Positions 42,622 through 52,587 of a DNA stretch of 64,000 nt are shown here, piece after piece. Below the pieces are notes generated by a model, which did not search any database, was not told the origin of the DNA, and saw only the letters and a list, made by a program, of their open reading frames with translations. Position 1 is the stretch's first letter. The number at the start of each line of letters is the position of its first letter. The translations under genes and the position numbers were made by a program. Source of the DNA: Lewinellaceae bacterium (lineage in GTDB: Bacteria > Bacteroidota > Bacteroidia > Chitinophagales > Saprospiraceae); NCBI GenBank assembly GCA_020636375.1, contig JACJXZ010000017.1, positions 1 to 64,000 of the forward strand, given 5' to 3'.

Positions 42622-45531
42622 TTGTACAAAGGAACGCTAACCATACTAGCTGCGGCATACCTGGCCATGAGCGGGGCGTATTGTTTATCGGGGCAGTCAT
42701 TTGCGATCGACAGCATAGCGCCTTCCTATCTTCTGACAGAAGAAGTTGAAATCCTGGAAAGCGAGGCGGGTGATCTTGCCATTGAAGATATCCTGGCGGC
42801 GGGAAGCCCTTCCGGTTTTGTGCCGGTATCGGAGGCAGGAGGCGCGCTGGCGCCCGGGCGGTTGTATTGGGCGAGGGCCAGGCTTGCGAACCGCCTCGGC
42901 CCCGGCAGCGAGCAGTCCGGCTGGGTGTTCCATTTTGCCCCTTCCCTCACTTATATCGATGCGTACCTTGTTCAGGGGGGGCGGGTAGCTTCCCGGCACC
43001 GGAGCGGTTTTTTCCGGCCCTATTATGAAAAGGAGTTCCGCCCGCGCATCCAGCCCAACCTGATCAAAATAACGCTGGAGCCCGGCGAAACGGCCACGCT
43101 GTATTTCCGGGCCAAGGCCGAGCGGATGGGGATGCCTCCTGAGTTCTGGATAGAGGTCATCCCCGCCGATGTTTTCTGGAGCGCGCTGAGCAAGGAGCAC
43201 TGGAGCAGCGGCCTTTTCCTGGGGTTTGTGCTGATGATGTTGCTGTACAATCTCATCCTGTCTCTTTTCGTGAGAGACAAGGCTCATTTTTTCTATTCGT
43301 TTTATCTGCTCACAATTATCGGATACCATCTCTACGCCTCCCGTTTGCTGGCCGACTGGCTGGCACCCCGGATTTTTACCGAGCACCCACAGTATTTGTA
43401 TTTCTTCAAGCTGGTAGCTTACGGCGGCCTGATGGCCTACCTGGGCTTCATGCGGTCGTTCCTTCACCTGGGCAGGTTGCTTCCCGGCTGGGACCGGCTG
43501 TTCCGGGGGCTGATTGCCCTGGCTGTACCTGTAATGCTGGCCGATGCTTTCCTGATCTGGTATTCTAACTACAGCCCCGACATAGCGGACTGGACGACCC
43601 TTCCCTTCACCTTTATTTTCCTGGCCTCGACCTTTTTATTTGTTTGGCCGCTCTACCGGACAGGCAACAGGAAAGGGTATTTTGTGGTTGCCGGCATCGT
43701 CTTCATGGGCCTTGGCATTTTGTTTACCATGATCGAGCGCCTTCAAAGTATCGAATATGGCCTGGCGTATTTTAAAATAGGTTCGGTGCTGGAGATCGTC
43801 GCCTTTGCGCTGGGCCTTGCCTACAGCCGCCGGATGGAAGCCCGCCGGCACCAGGAGTCTGAATTCGAACTGGAAAGAAGCCGCCTGTTGCAGGAAAAAG
43901 AACATGCGGAGGCCGAACGCCTCAAAGAACTGGACGACCTGAAGTCCAAACTTTATGCCAACATTACCCACGAATTCCGCACCCCTCTGACCGTCATCCT
44001 GGGGATGGCGGGAGAAATCCAGGGCCATGACCAAATCCGCCGCATCATACAGCGGAATGGAGACAGCATGCTGCGGCTGATCAATCAAATGCTGGCGCTC
44101 TCCAAACTGGAATCCGGGCAGATGAAATTCCACCTGATACAGGCGGACATCATTGCCTACCTGCAATATCTGGCCGAATCTTTCCAGTCCATGGCTTCCG
44201 GCAAACACATCCGCCTGGCCTTTTACTCGGAAACCGACGAATTGTGGATGGATTTCGACGAGGAAAAGATCCAGCATATCGCCTACAACCTGCTGTCGAA
44301 CGCCATCAAATTTACCCCGGAATATGGCAAAGTGACTTTTCACACCCGACAAGAAGAGCGGAACGGGCAGGCTCATCTGCAGATCATCGTCCAGGATAGT
44401 GGGGTGGGCATCCCCGAAGAGCAGCTGCCGTTTATTTTTGACCGGTTTTACAGCCCCCAGGCTCCCTCCAGCCTCCCTAGAGAGGAGGTATCGGCTGCAG
44501 GCAGGCCCTCTTCCGGAACGCCCCCGGGACCCCCGGCCCCCCCGGGAGGAGCTATGGCCGGCACCGGCATCGGCCTGGCCCTGGTGAAAGAACTGGTGGG
44601 ACTGGCAGGAGGGACGATTACGGTGGAAAGCAAAGTCGGTTCAGGCAGTAAATTTATCGCCCGGCTTCCGGTTACCCGAAAAGCTGAACGACGGGCGCCC
44701 GCCCTGCGCAAAGAGTGGGAAAAGCAGGATTACACTTTGCCGGCAGAAGGCCCCAGAGCGCCTGTTGTTTACGATTCGGAAGCGCCTATTCTGCTGTTGG
44801 TAGAGGACAACCCGGACGTTGTGCTGTATATTCAGTCCATTCTGGAAGAAGATTACGCCATCCATTTTGCCCGCAACGGAGAGGAGGGCCTGGCCCTGGC
44901 CATCAAGGAGGTACCCGACATCATCATCAGCGACGTGATGATGCCGCATATGGATGGTTTCGAACTTTGCCAACGCCTAAAGGATGACGAACGCACCAGC
45001 CATATTCCCATTATCCTGCTTACGGCCCGCGCCAGCGACGAGGACAGGGTCGTTGGCCTGCGAACAGGAGCAGACGCCTATCTCACCAAGCCGTTCAACA
45101 AACAGGAACTCCTGGTGCGCATCGGGAAACTCATCGAAAAGCAGGAACGCCTCCGGCAGTTTTTCTCGAAAGGGGCGCGCCCGAACAGCGGCCGGGAGGA
45201 AGAAGCGGCAATGGAAAACGCCTTCCTGCAAAAAATCCGGTCTCTGGTGGAAGAAGACATCGGCAACCAGGAGTTGTCCATCGCCAGCCTCTGCGAGGCG
45301 GCTCACCTCAGCCATACCCAGGTTTACCGGAAACTTAAAGCCCTGACCGGCAGGACGCCCTCCCAGTTTATCCGTTCTATACGCCTGGATAAAGCCCGGG
45401 AACTGCTGCACTCCACCGACCTGAACGTCTCCGAAATCGCTTACGAAGTGGGCTTCAACGACCCGAACTACTTCTCCCGGTCGTTCCAGCAGGAATTTGG
45501 CGTCGCGCCCAGTTCGTTGAGGAAAGACTAA
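42622..45531 (+). CDS. Hybrid two-component sensor/regulator (7TMR-DISM, HisKA, HATPase, REC, AraC HTH)
   Basis: 969 residues from a TTG start at 42622, chosen because it yields an intact signal peptide (YKGTLTILAAAYLAMSGAY) and lies behind TAACTTTG; the ATG at 42667 would cut the signal peptide. Periplasmic 7TMR-DISMED2 sensor about 40-185; seven membrane helices about 195-400; coiled coil; HisKA with NITHEFRTPL (His near 450); HATPase with N in LLSNAIKFTP, DSGVGIP and GTGIGLAL. Receiver D near 770 (IISDVMMPHMDG), then AraC HTH (LDKARELLHSTDLNVSEIAYEVGF). The ATP lid carries a roughly 32-residue Pro/Gly/Ser-rich insertion (44461-44556). Such proteins usually respond to glycans or metabolites and regulate nearby loci. 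Confidence 0.92.
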   Translation: MYKGTLTILAAAYLAMSGAYCLSGQSFAIDSIAPSYLLTEEVEILESEAGDLAIEDILAAGSPSGFVPVSEAGGALAPGRLYWARARLANRLGPGSEQSGWVFHFAPSLTYIDAYLVQGGRVASRHRSGFFRPYYEKEFRPRIQPNLIKITLEPGETATLYFRAKAERMGMPPEFWIEVIPADVFWSALSKEHWSSGLFLGFVLMMLLYNLILSLFVRDKAHFFYSFYLLTIIGYHLYASRLLADWLAPRIFTEHPQYLYFFKLVAYGGLMAYLGFMRSFLHLGRLLPGWDRLFRGLIALAVPVMLADAFLIWYSNYSPDIADWTTLPFTFIFLASTFLFVWPLYRTGNRKGYFVVAGIVFMGLGILFTMIERLQSIEYGLAYFKIGSVLEIVAFALGLAYSRRMEARRHQESEFELERSRLLQEKEHAEAERLKELDDLKSKLYANITHEFRTPLTVILGMAGEIQGHDQIRRIIQRNGDSMLRLINQMLALSKLESGQMKFHLIQADIIAYLQYLAESFQSMASGKHIRLAFYSETDELWMDFDEEKIQHIAYNLLSNAIKFTPEYGKVTFHTRQEERNGQAHLQIIVQDSGVGIPEEQLPFIFDRFYSPQAPSSLPREEVSAAGRPSSGTPPGPPAPPGGAMAGTGIGLALVKELVGLAGGTITVESKVGSGSKFIARLPVTRKAERRAPALRKEWEKQDYTLPAEGPRAPVVYDSEAPILLLVEDNPDVVLYIQSILEEDYAIHFARNGEEGLALAIKEVPDIIISDVMMPHMDGFELCQRLKDDERTSHIPIILLTARASDEDRVVGLRTGADAYLTKPFNKQELLVRIGKLIEKQERLRQFFSKGARPNSGREEEAAMENAFLQKIRSLVEEDIGNQELSIASLCEAAHLSHTQVYRKLKALTGRTPSQFIRSIRLDKARELLHSTDLNVSEIAYEVGFNDPNYFSRSFQQEFGVAPSSLRKD
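44461..44556 (+). repeat. In-frame palindrome-rich insertion inside the kinase ATP lid
   Basis: 96 bp encoding a Pro/Gly/Ser/Ala-rich stretch (APSSLPREEVSAAGRPSSGT onward) between FYSPQ and AGTGIGLAL. It contains CCTCCCTAGAGAGGAGG and CCCCCGGGACCCCCGG hairpins and is far more GC-rich than its surroundings. It looks like a small dispersed palindromic element captured in frame. Confidence 0.65.
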
Positions 45532-45542
45532 GGAATGAAGCG

Positions 45543-45899
45543 TTAGAGGTCCCAAAACGAACGAGGCCGTTTCATGACATACAACGTATCGCGGATAGTG
45601 ATGGCAAAGTAGGCTGCCAGGCCTATAGCCACAGGAAGCACGGCCCAGTTTCCCATCCACCATATACCTAAAGGCAGCGCCAGCCCCATGCCCAGGAAAA
45701 ACCACAGGAAAGGATAGCGCTCCCGATATTCGTAAGCCAGGGCCAGTTGCAGCGCGCTGGCACCCTGCCACAAGCCCAGCGCCCCGGCCAGAGCAACCGG
45801 CAAAACCCCGGGAAAGCCGCAGATGCCGGTGACGGCCAGGCCTGTTACGATGACTGCCTGGCCCGCCAGGTCTTTTTTCATTCTCGTTCGGCTAATCAT
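45543..45899 (-). CDS. Small integral membrane protein, paralogue 2
   Basis: 118 residues, three to four membrane helices. It contains LGLWQGASALQLALA, whose G-x-W-Q-x-x-S-A-L pattern recurs in the product of 45902-46291. The gene starts 2 bp after the stop of that neighbour, so they are co-translated. It is convergent with the hybrid kinase gene, leaving 11 bp. Function unknown. Confidence 0.72.
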   Translation of the reverse strand: MISRTRMKKDLAGQAVIVTGLAVTGICGFPGVLPVALAGALGLWQGASALQLALAYEYRERYPFLWFFLGMGLALPLGIWWMGNWAVLPVAIGLAAYFAITIRDTLYVMKRPRSFWDL

Positions 45900-45901
45900 G
45901 G

Positions 45902-46291
45902 CTATACCAGTTTTTCTTCACAACGGCCGATATCGTCACAGGAAATCTTCCAGTACATGGCAGCCGCAGCAAACGGGACCACCACCACAAAGAAAATACC
46001 CCAGGCCTCATTATCCCAGAAATCTGCTACCGGCGCGAATGAAAAGCTGACCTCCACCGTTCCCGAAAACCAGGCCCACAAGGCAAGGCAGTAGGCGGCA
46101 GCCAACCCGAAGTAAGTAAGGTGAAGCCGGCTGCGCCAGGCCACTCCTTTGACCAGGGCGCTGGACAATTGCCAGGCCCCCAGCGGAAGCAGCAGCAGCA
46201 AAGGAAAAATAATCGTGGGTGCCAGAACGAAGATGCCCAGCAATAATAACCCCTGAATGGTTGAATCGGCTTTTAAAAGAAAATGACTCAT
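45902..46291 (-). CDS. Small integral membrane protein, paralogue 1
   Basis: 129 residues from ATG 46291; an upstream Met at 46351 would add a basic, non-hydrophobic leader and is less likely. It has four hydrophobic segments with LLLPLGAWQLSSALVKG, the same W-Q-x-x-S-A-L motif as its neighbour, and a C-terminal cytoplasmic Cys-containing tail (ISCDDIGRCEEKLV). Probably the first gene of a two-gene operon of diverged duplicates. Function unknown. Confidence 0.72.
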   Translation of the reverse strand: MSHFLLKADSTIQGLLLLGIFVLAPTIIFPLLLLLPLGAWQLSSALVKGVAWRSRLHLTYFGLAAAYCLALWAWFSGTVEVSFSFAPVADFWDNEAWGIFFVVVVPFAAAAMYWKISCDDIGRCEEKLV

Positions 46292-46491
46292 AGTTCCCTG
46301 GTTTTCAAGGTGTTCAGATCGTTTGAAGGGCCCGGCAGGATGCCTCTCCAAACATTTTTTACTCCATTGTATGCCTCTTTACAAATATAAGGCATTTATT
46401 CAAAACTTTCAATATTTATTGAAATAAATGAAAAACATTTTTCCCAATTGCCGCTTCCGCTGCAAAAAGTTTCGGAAAGCATCGCATTAGG

Positions 46492-46522
46492 TTGGTAAAG
46501 AAGCCCCGGCCTCCTATTTTTG
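46492..46522 (+). promoter_or_regulatory. Promoter of the nitroreductase gene
   Basis: TTG (46492-46494), 20-nt spacer, TATTTTTG (46515-46522). The start codon at 46536 is only 13 nt further on, so the leader is very short or absent. Confidence 0.65.
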
Positions 46523-46535
46523 CCGCAAAAAGGCC

Positions 46536-47117
46536 ATGCCCATAACCGCAGAACAAGCCAGCGAACTGATCCGGCGCCGCCGCGCCATTTTTCCCAATAC
46601 CTATACCGACGAGCCTATACCGGACAGCGTCATCCGGGAAATCCTGGAGAACGCCAACTGGGCGCCCACCCACAAGCTTACGGAACCCTGGCGGTTTAAG
46701 GTCTTCCGCGGCAAAGCCCGGGAACGGCTGGGCCGGTATCTGGCCGGTTGGTACAAGGCAAACACGCCCGCCGACAAATTTCTGGAAAGGAAATACGACA
46801 AGGCGCTGGCCAACCCGCAGCGGTCCTCCTGCGTCATTGCTATCTGCATGCAACGCGACCCGGAGGAGCGCGTGCCCGAGTGGGAAGAACTCGCCGCAGT
46901 TGCCGGCGCGGTGCAGAATATGTGGCTCAGCTGCACGGCCTACGGCATTGGCGGCTACTGGAGTTCTCCGCAGTCCATCCTGGAGGCGGAGGAATTCCTG
47001 GGGCTGAAAGCGGGCGAGCGTTGCCTGGGGCTGTTCTACATGGGATATCACGACATGCCCGACCTTCCGGGCAAACGGCGGCCGGTGGAAGAGAAGGTGG
47101 AGTGGATCAGGGAGTGA
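46536..47117 (+). CDS. Nitroreductase-family flavoprotein
   Basis: 193 residues. It has the FMN-binding R-R-R-[RA]-I-F-P pattern at about 13-20, NWAPTHKLTEPWRF (phosphate/FMN contacts), and a C-terminal G-I-G-G-Y-W-S-S-P. It acts as a dimer reducing nitro or quinone compounds with NAD(P)H. The very short leader predicts leaderless or near-leaderless translation. Close to YdjA-type nitroreductases; substrate unknown. Confidence 0.93.
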   Translation: MPITAEQASELIRRRRAIFPNTYTDEPIPDSVIREILENANWAPTHKLTEPWRFKVFRGKARERLGRYLAGWYKANTPADKFLERKYDKALANPQRSSCVIAICMQRDPEERVPEWEELAAVAGAVQNMWLSCTAYGIGGYWSSPQSILEAEEFLGLKAGERCLGLFYMGYHDMPDLPGKRRPVEEKVEWIRE

Positions 47118-47234
47118 TGGGGAGAGGGGGCTGGATGCGGAGTGAGGCAGAATAAATAAGACAGGTTGCAACCCTTAAAAAAAGGCACCGTACAAGATGT
47201 AGCGGCTTTTTATCTAAATATATAGTTTTTTATA

Positions 47235-47242
47235 TACTTTTG
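47235..47242 (+). promoter_or_regulatory. Distal TAnnTTTG element in the hppA upstream region
   Basis: TACTTTTG behind a strongly AT-rich block (47210-47234) of the kind seen before stable RNA genes. It would yield a leader of nearly 390 nt before hppA, or a separate short RNA. No gene is visible in 47243-47509. Confidence 0.4.
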
Positions 47243-47509
47243 CGCCGTCAAAGGCTCGCCGGCTGCCTTTCCGGGCCGGATTTCCATTTGGGAGTTCGCA
47301 CATCGTAGCCGCCAAGGCTTGCCTGGCGGGCAGGCAGGCGTCAGTCGGTTCGCTCGTGTCCGGCTTCCGGCTTCCGACTTTGACATCAGTTCGGCCAAAG
47401 TCCAAAAGGTTCGGGGTTCGGCGGGATTTCGGCAACCTGCCGGCGGCCAACGCTGACCAACGTCAGGCGGGCAGCCGGTTGTTTCGTCACAACTCTGTAA
47501 TACAGTTAG

Positions 47510-47540
47510 TTGGACAAAAAGCAAATTTGCCTTAGCTTTG
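47510..47540 (+). promoter_or_regulatory. Promoter of hppA
   Basis: TTG (47510-47512), 20-nt spacer, TAGCTTTG (47533-47540); leader about 90 nt. Confidence 0.65.
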
Positions 47541-47636
47541 CAGCCCTGACGAAAAAACCAAGCCGGCGAGGGCTTCACTACGCTGTTGGTGAAGCCTTTG
47601 CTGTAAACGTATCATCTATTCACAAACGAAAAAATC

Positions 47637-49850
<2,214 letters not shown>

Positions 49851-49976
49851 GGAAGGAAATACATGGAGATACATGGAAACATTCGGGAGGGAAGTGAGCT
49901 AGTGCGCCCGAAAGGGGGAATGCTGTGACCCGACTGTTTCAAAATAACTCACTTTGATTGTCTGTGGTTTCGCAGG

Positions 49977-50021
49977 AAAAAACGCCCTGCCCCGGGTTCT
50001 TCCGGAGCGGGGCGTTTTTTT
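49977..50021 (+). terminator. Rho-independent terminator of hppA
   Basis: AAAAAACGCCC and its complement flank an inner CCCCGG/CCGG hairpin, followed by seven Ts. About 127 nt downstream of hppA; GGAAATACATGG repeat units lie between (49856-49885). Confidence 0.75.
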
Positions 50022-50231
50022 AAAACCATTCTATCCCGGGTTCGATACGCAGCCCCCAACTTTTCATCAGCCCATTTGGGCCGTCCGCCGTCCGCCGTCC
50101 TTAAGCCTGCATATCGAAAACCGGCTTAGCTGTTACCGATTCGTTAAAAAGGAAGGGAAATGAAAGCAGCGGCCAACATTTTTGTTATAAAAAAGTATAT
50201 TTATCGAATATTTTTTGCTGGGAAGCTGTTT

Positions 50232-50239
50232 TAACTTTG
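50232..50239 (+). promoter_or_regulatory. -7 element of the S41 protease promoter
   Basis: TAACTTTG, 59 nt before the start codon. The -33 region is a TTTTTTG run at 50211-50217. Confidence 0.5.
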
Positions 50240-50297
50240 GCCGCACAGGCAGACTTCAGGGCTTTCAAGCTTGTTCCACACTTAGACAGCGTTTAAA

Positions 50298-52409
50298 ATG
50301 TCATTTTTTATGAAATTCAGAAGACCGATCTTTTTTTCCATAATAGCCATTGCGATTTTGGCCGCCGCCATCTACCCACAGGTGGACGATGGGGAAAAGG
50401 AAGCTGTATTGATGCAAAGCATCATCAGCGGATTCAACCAGCTCCATTTCCGGCCCAAGGCCATTGATGACGACTTTTCCCAGGACGTTTATGATTTCTA
50501 CCTCGACCAGATCGACGGCAGCCGCCGGTTTCTGACCCAGGAGGACGTCGCCCGGTTGGAACCCTTCAAATTGAAACTGGACGACGAGATCAACGCCAGC
50601 TCTTTCGAATTCTTCAACCTGTCGCAGGAAATCCGCAAAGCCGGCTTCGAGCGGGCCCAGGCATTCTACCGGGAAGCCCTGGCCCAGCCGTTTGACTACG
50701 ATGTTGAAGAAACCATCGAGCTCGACGGCGAAAAGCGCCACTTCGCCAGGGACGAAGCGGAGCTGCGCGAATTCTGGCGCCGGTACGCCAAGTATGAAAC
50801 CATGCAGCGCCTGGAACGAATGCTGGAGGAGCAGGAAGAAAAAGGAGAAGAGGAAGAACAACGCAGCTTCGAAGAGATGGAGGAAGAAGCCCGGAAGGAA
50901 GTGCTGGAATACTACGACGACTGGTTCAACCGCATCGAAAAAATGAAGCGCGAGGATTACCTCAGCGGATACTTCAACACCATCACCCACATCTTCGACC
51001 CCCATTCCGAATATTACCAGCCCATCGATAAAGAGAATTTCAACATCCAGTTCTCCGGCCGGCTGGAAGGCATCGGCGCCAGCCTGCGCACCGAGAAGGA
51101 TTTTACCAAGGTGGTCCGTATCGTAGTAGGCGGGCCGGCCTGGAAACAGAAAGAACTGGAAGAAGACGACATCATCCTGAAGGTCAAACAGGAGGACGAA
51201 GAAGACCCCATCGACATCACCGGGATGCAGATCAACGACGTGGTGCAGCTGATCCGGGGCAAGAAGGGCACAAATGTAACTCTGACCATCAAGAAGATTG
51301 ACGGCACGGTGAAAAATATTACCATCGAGCGGGACATCGTCATCCTCGAAGAGCAATTCGCCAAGTCCCTTATCCTGGAAGGGCCCGAAAAGGGCGAAAG
51401 GATCGGCTATATCAACCTGCCGAGCTTCTACGCCGATTTCCAGAACCGGGACGGGCAATCCAGCGCCCGGGACATAGAGGAAGAACTCAAAAAGCTCCGG
51501 GACGAAAAGGTCGACGGCATCATTCTCGACCTGCGCTATAACGGCGGCGGTTCCCTGCGCGACGTCCAGAAAATGACCGGCTTCTTCATCGAGAAAGGGC
51601 CGGTGGTACAGGTGAAAAGCCGCTGGCGGGAGCCGGAGGTACTCAGGGATGTCGACCCGCGCGTACAGTATGACGGGCCGCTCATCGTCATGGTCAACAC
51701 TTACAGCGCCTCTGCTTCCGAGATCCTGGCCGCCGCCCTGCAGGACTACAACCGGGCGGTCATCGTGGGCAGCAAGTCCACCTATGGCAAGGGCACCGTC
51801 CAGCAATTCCTCGACCTGGACCGCACCATCAGCGGATACAACGACATCAAGCCGCTGGGGGAGATCAAGCTGACCATCTCGAAATTCTTCCGCATCAACG
51901 GAGGCTCCAACCAGTTGAAAGGGGTCGAGCCCGACATCGTCCTGCCGGATAACTTCCACTTCATCGAAACCGGCGAACGGGACCGCGAGTACGCCATGGA
52001 ATGGACGGAGATCGACCCGGCGGAATACAGCCAGGGCGTGATGCACGTCAATAACATGGACGAGCTCCGCCGGCGCAGCGAAGCGCGCGTAGCTCAGGAC
52101 ACCACCTTCCAGAAGGTGCTGGCCAACGCCCGCCGCCTGAAAGACCAGCAGGATTTTTCGGAATACCCGCTTCAGCTGTCCGCATACCGGTCATTGGTCA
52201 AAGAACGGGAGCAAGAAGCCAAGCAATTCGACGGCCTGTTCGACGCAGAGGTCAACCACGGCGTTTCCAACCTGAAAGTGGACCTGCCGCATATCGAGTC
52301 GGACGAATCGCGCACGGCCCGGAATGATGATTGGATCAAGTCCGTCACCAAAGATGTATACATCAAGGAGACGCTGAACATCATGCACGACCTGATTGCG
52401 TTGAATTGA
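50298..52409 (+). CDS. Carboxy-terminal processing protease (S41, Prc/Tsp type)
   Basis: 703 residues. An N-terminal membrane anchor or signal (about 8-28) precedes a helical region of about 200 residues with a Glu-rich segment (LEEQEEKGEEEEQRSFEEM). PDZ domain about 245-335 (R-L-E-G-I-G-A-S-L). The S41 core has ILDLRYNGGGSL, the catalytic Ser in YSASASEILAA (about 473) and Lys in KSTYGKGTVQ (about 498); the 25-residue spacing matches E. coli Prc. A C-terminal DUF3340-like region follows. It trims periplasmic proteins, including peptidoglycan hydrolases in relatives. Own terminator at 52447. Confidence 0.95.
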   Translation: MSFFMKFRRPIFFSIIAIAILAAAIYPQVDDGEKEAVLMQSIISGFNQLHFRPKAIDDDFSQDVYDFYLDQIDGSRRFLTQEDVARLEPFKLKLDDEINASSFEFFNLSQEIRKAGFERAQAFYREALAQPFDYDVEETIELDGEKRHFARDEAELREFWRRYAKYETMQRLERMLEEQEEKGEEEEQRSFEEMEEEARKEVLEYYDDWFNRIEKMKREDYLSGYFNTITHIFDPHSEYYQPIDKENFNIQFSGRLEGIGASLRTEKDFTKVVRIVVGGPAWKQKELEEDDIILKVKQEDEEDPIDITGMQINDVVQLIRGKKGTNVTLTIKKIDGTVKNITIERDIVILEEQFAKSLILEGPEKGERIGYINLPSFYADFQNRDGQSSARDIEEELKKLRDEKVDGIILDLRYNGGGSLRDVQKMTGFFIEKGPVVQVKSRWREPEVLRDVDPRVQYDGPLIVMVNTYSASASEILAAALQDYNRAVIVGSKSTYGKGTVQQFLDLDRTISGYNDIKPLGEIKLTISKFFRINGGSNQLKGVEPDIVLPDNFHFIETGERDREYAMEWTEIDPAEYSQGVMHVNNMDELRRRSEARVAQDTTFQKVLANARRLKDQQDFSEYPLQLSAYRSLVKEREQEAKQFDGLFDAEVNHGVSNLKVDLPHIESDESRTARNDDWIKSVTKDVYIKETLNIMHDLIALN

Positions 52410-52446
52410 CCCGGGGCGCAACCGGGGATTGCGCAACCAATCGGTT

Positions 52447-52489
52447 AAAACGAGCCATGCCGGACGGGATTCCCGGCATGGCTCGTTTT
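52447..52489 (+). terminator. Rho-independent terminator of the S41 protease
   Basis: A perfect 17-bp stem AAAACGAGCCATGCCGG / CCGGCATGGCTCGTTTT with a 9-nt loop, 38 nt after the stop codon. Confidence 0.85.
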
Positions 52490-52587
52490 GCTTTGGGCGG
52501 CCGTGCTTTTTATGCGCGCATGTTTGTAACTTGCATGCCTGCTCGGCAAGTCCACCACCCGAAGCATTAAAAAGAAAGCATACAGCA

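Noticed and set aside
50301..52046. 581-residue minus-strand open frame
   Set aside because: Antisense to the S41 protease; Phe/Val/Leu composition is a codon-bias artefact.
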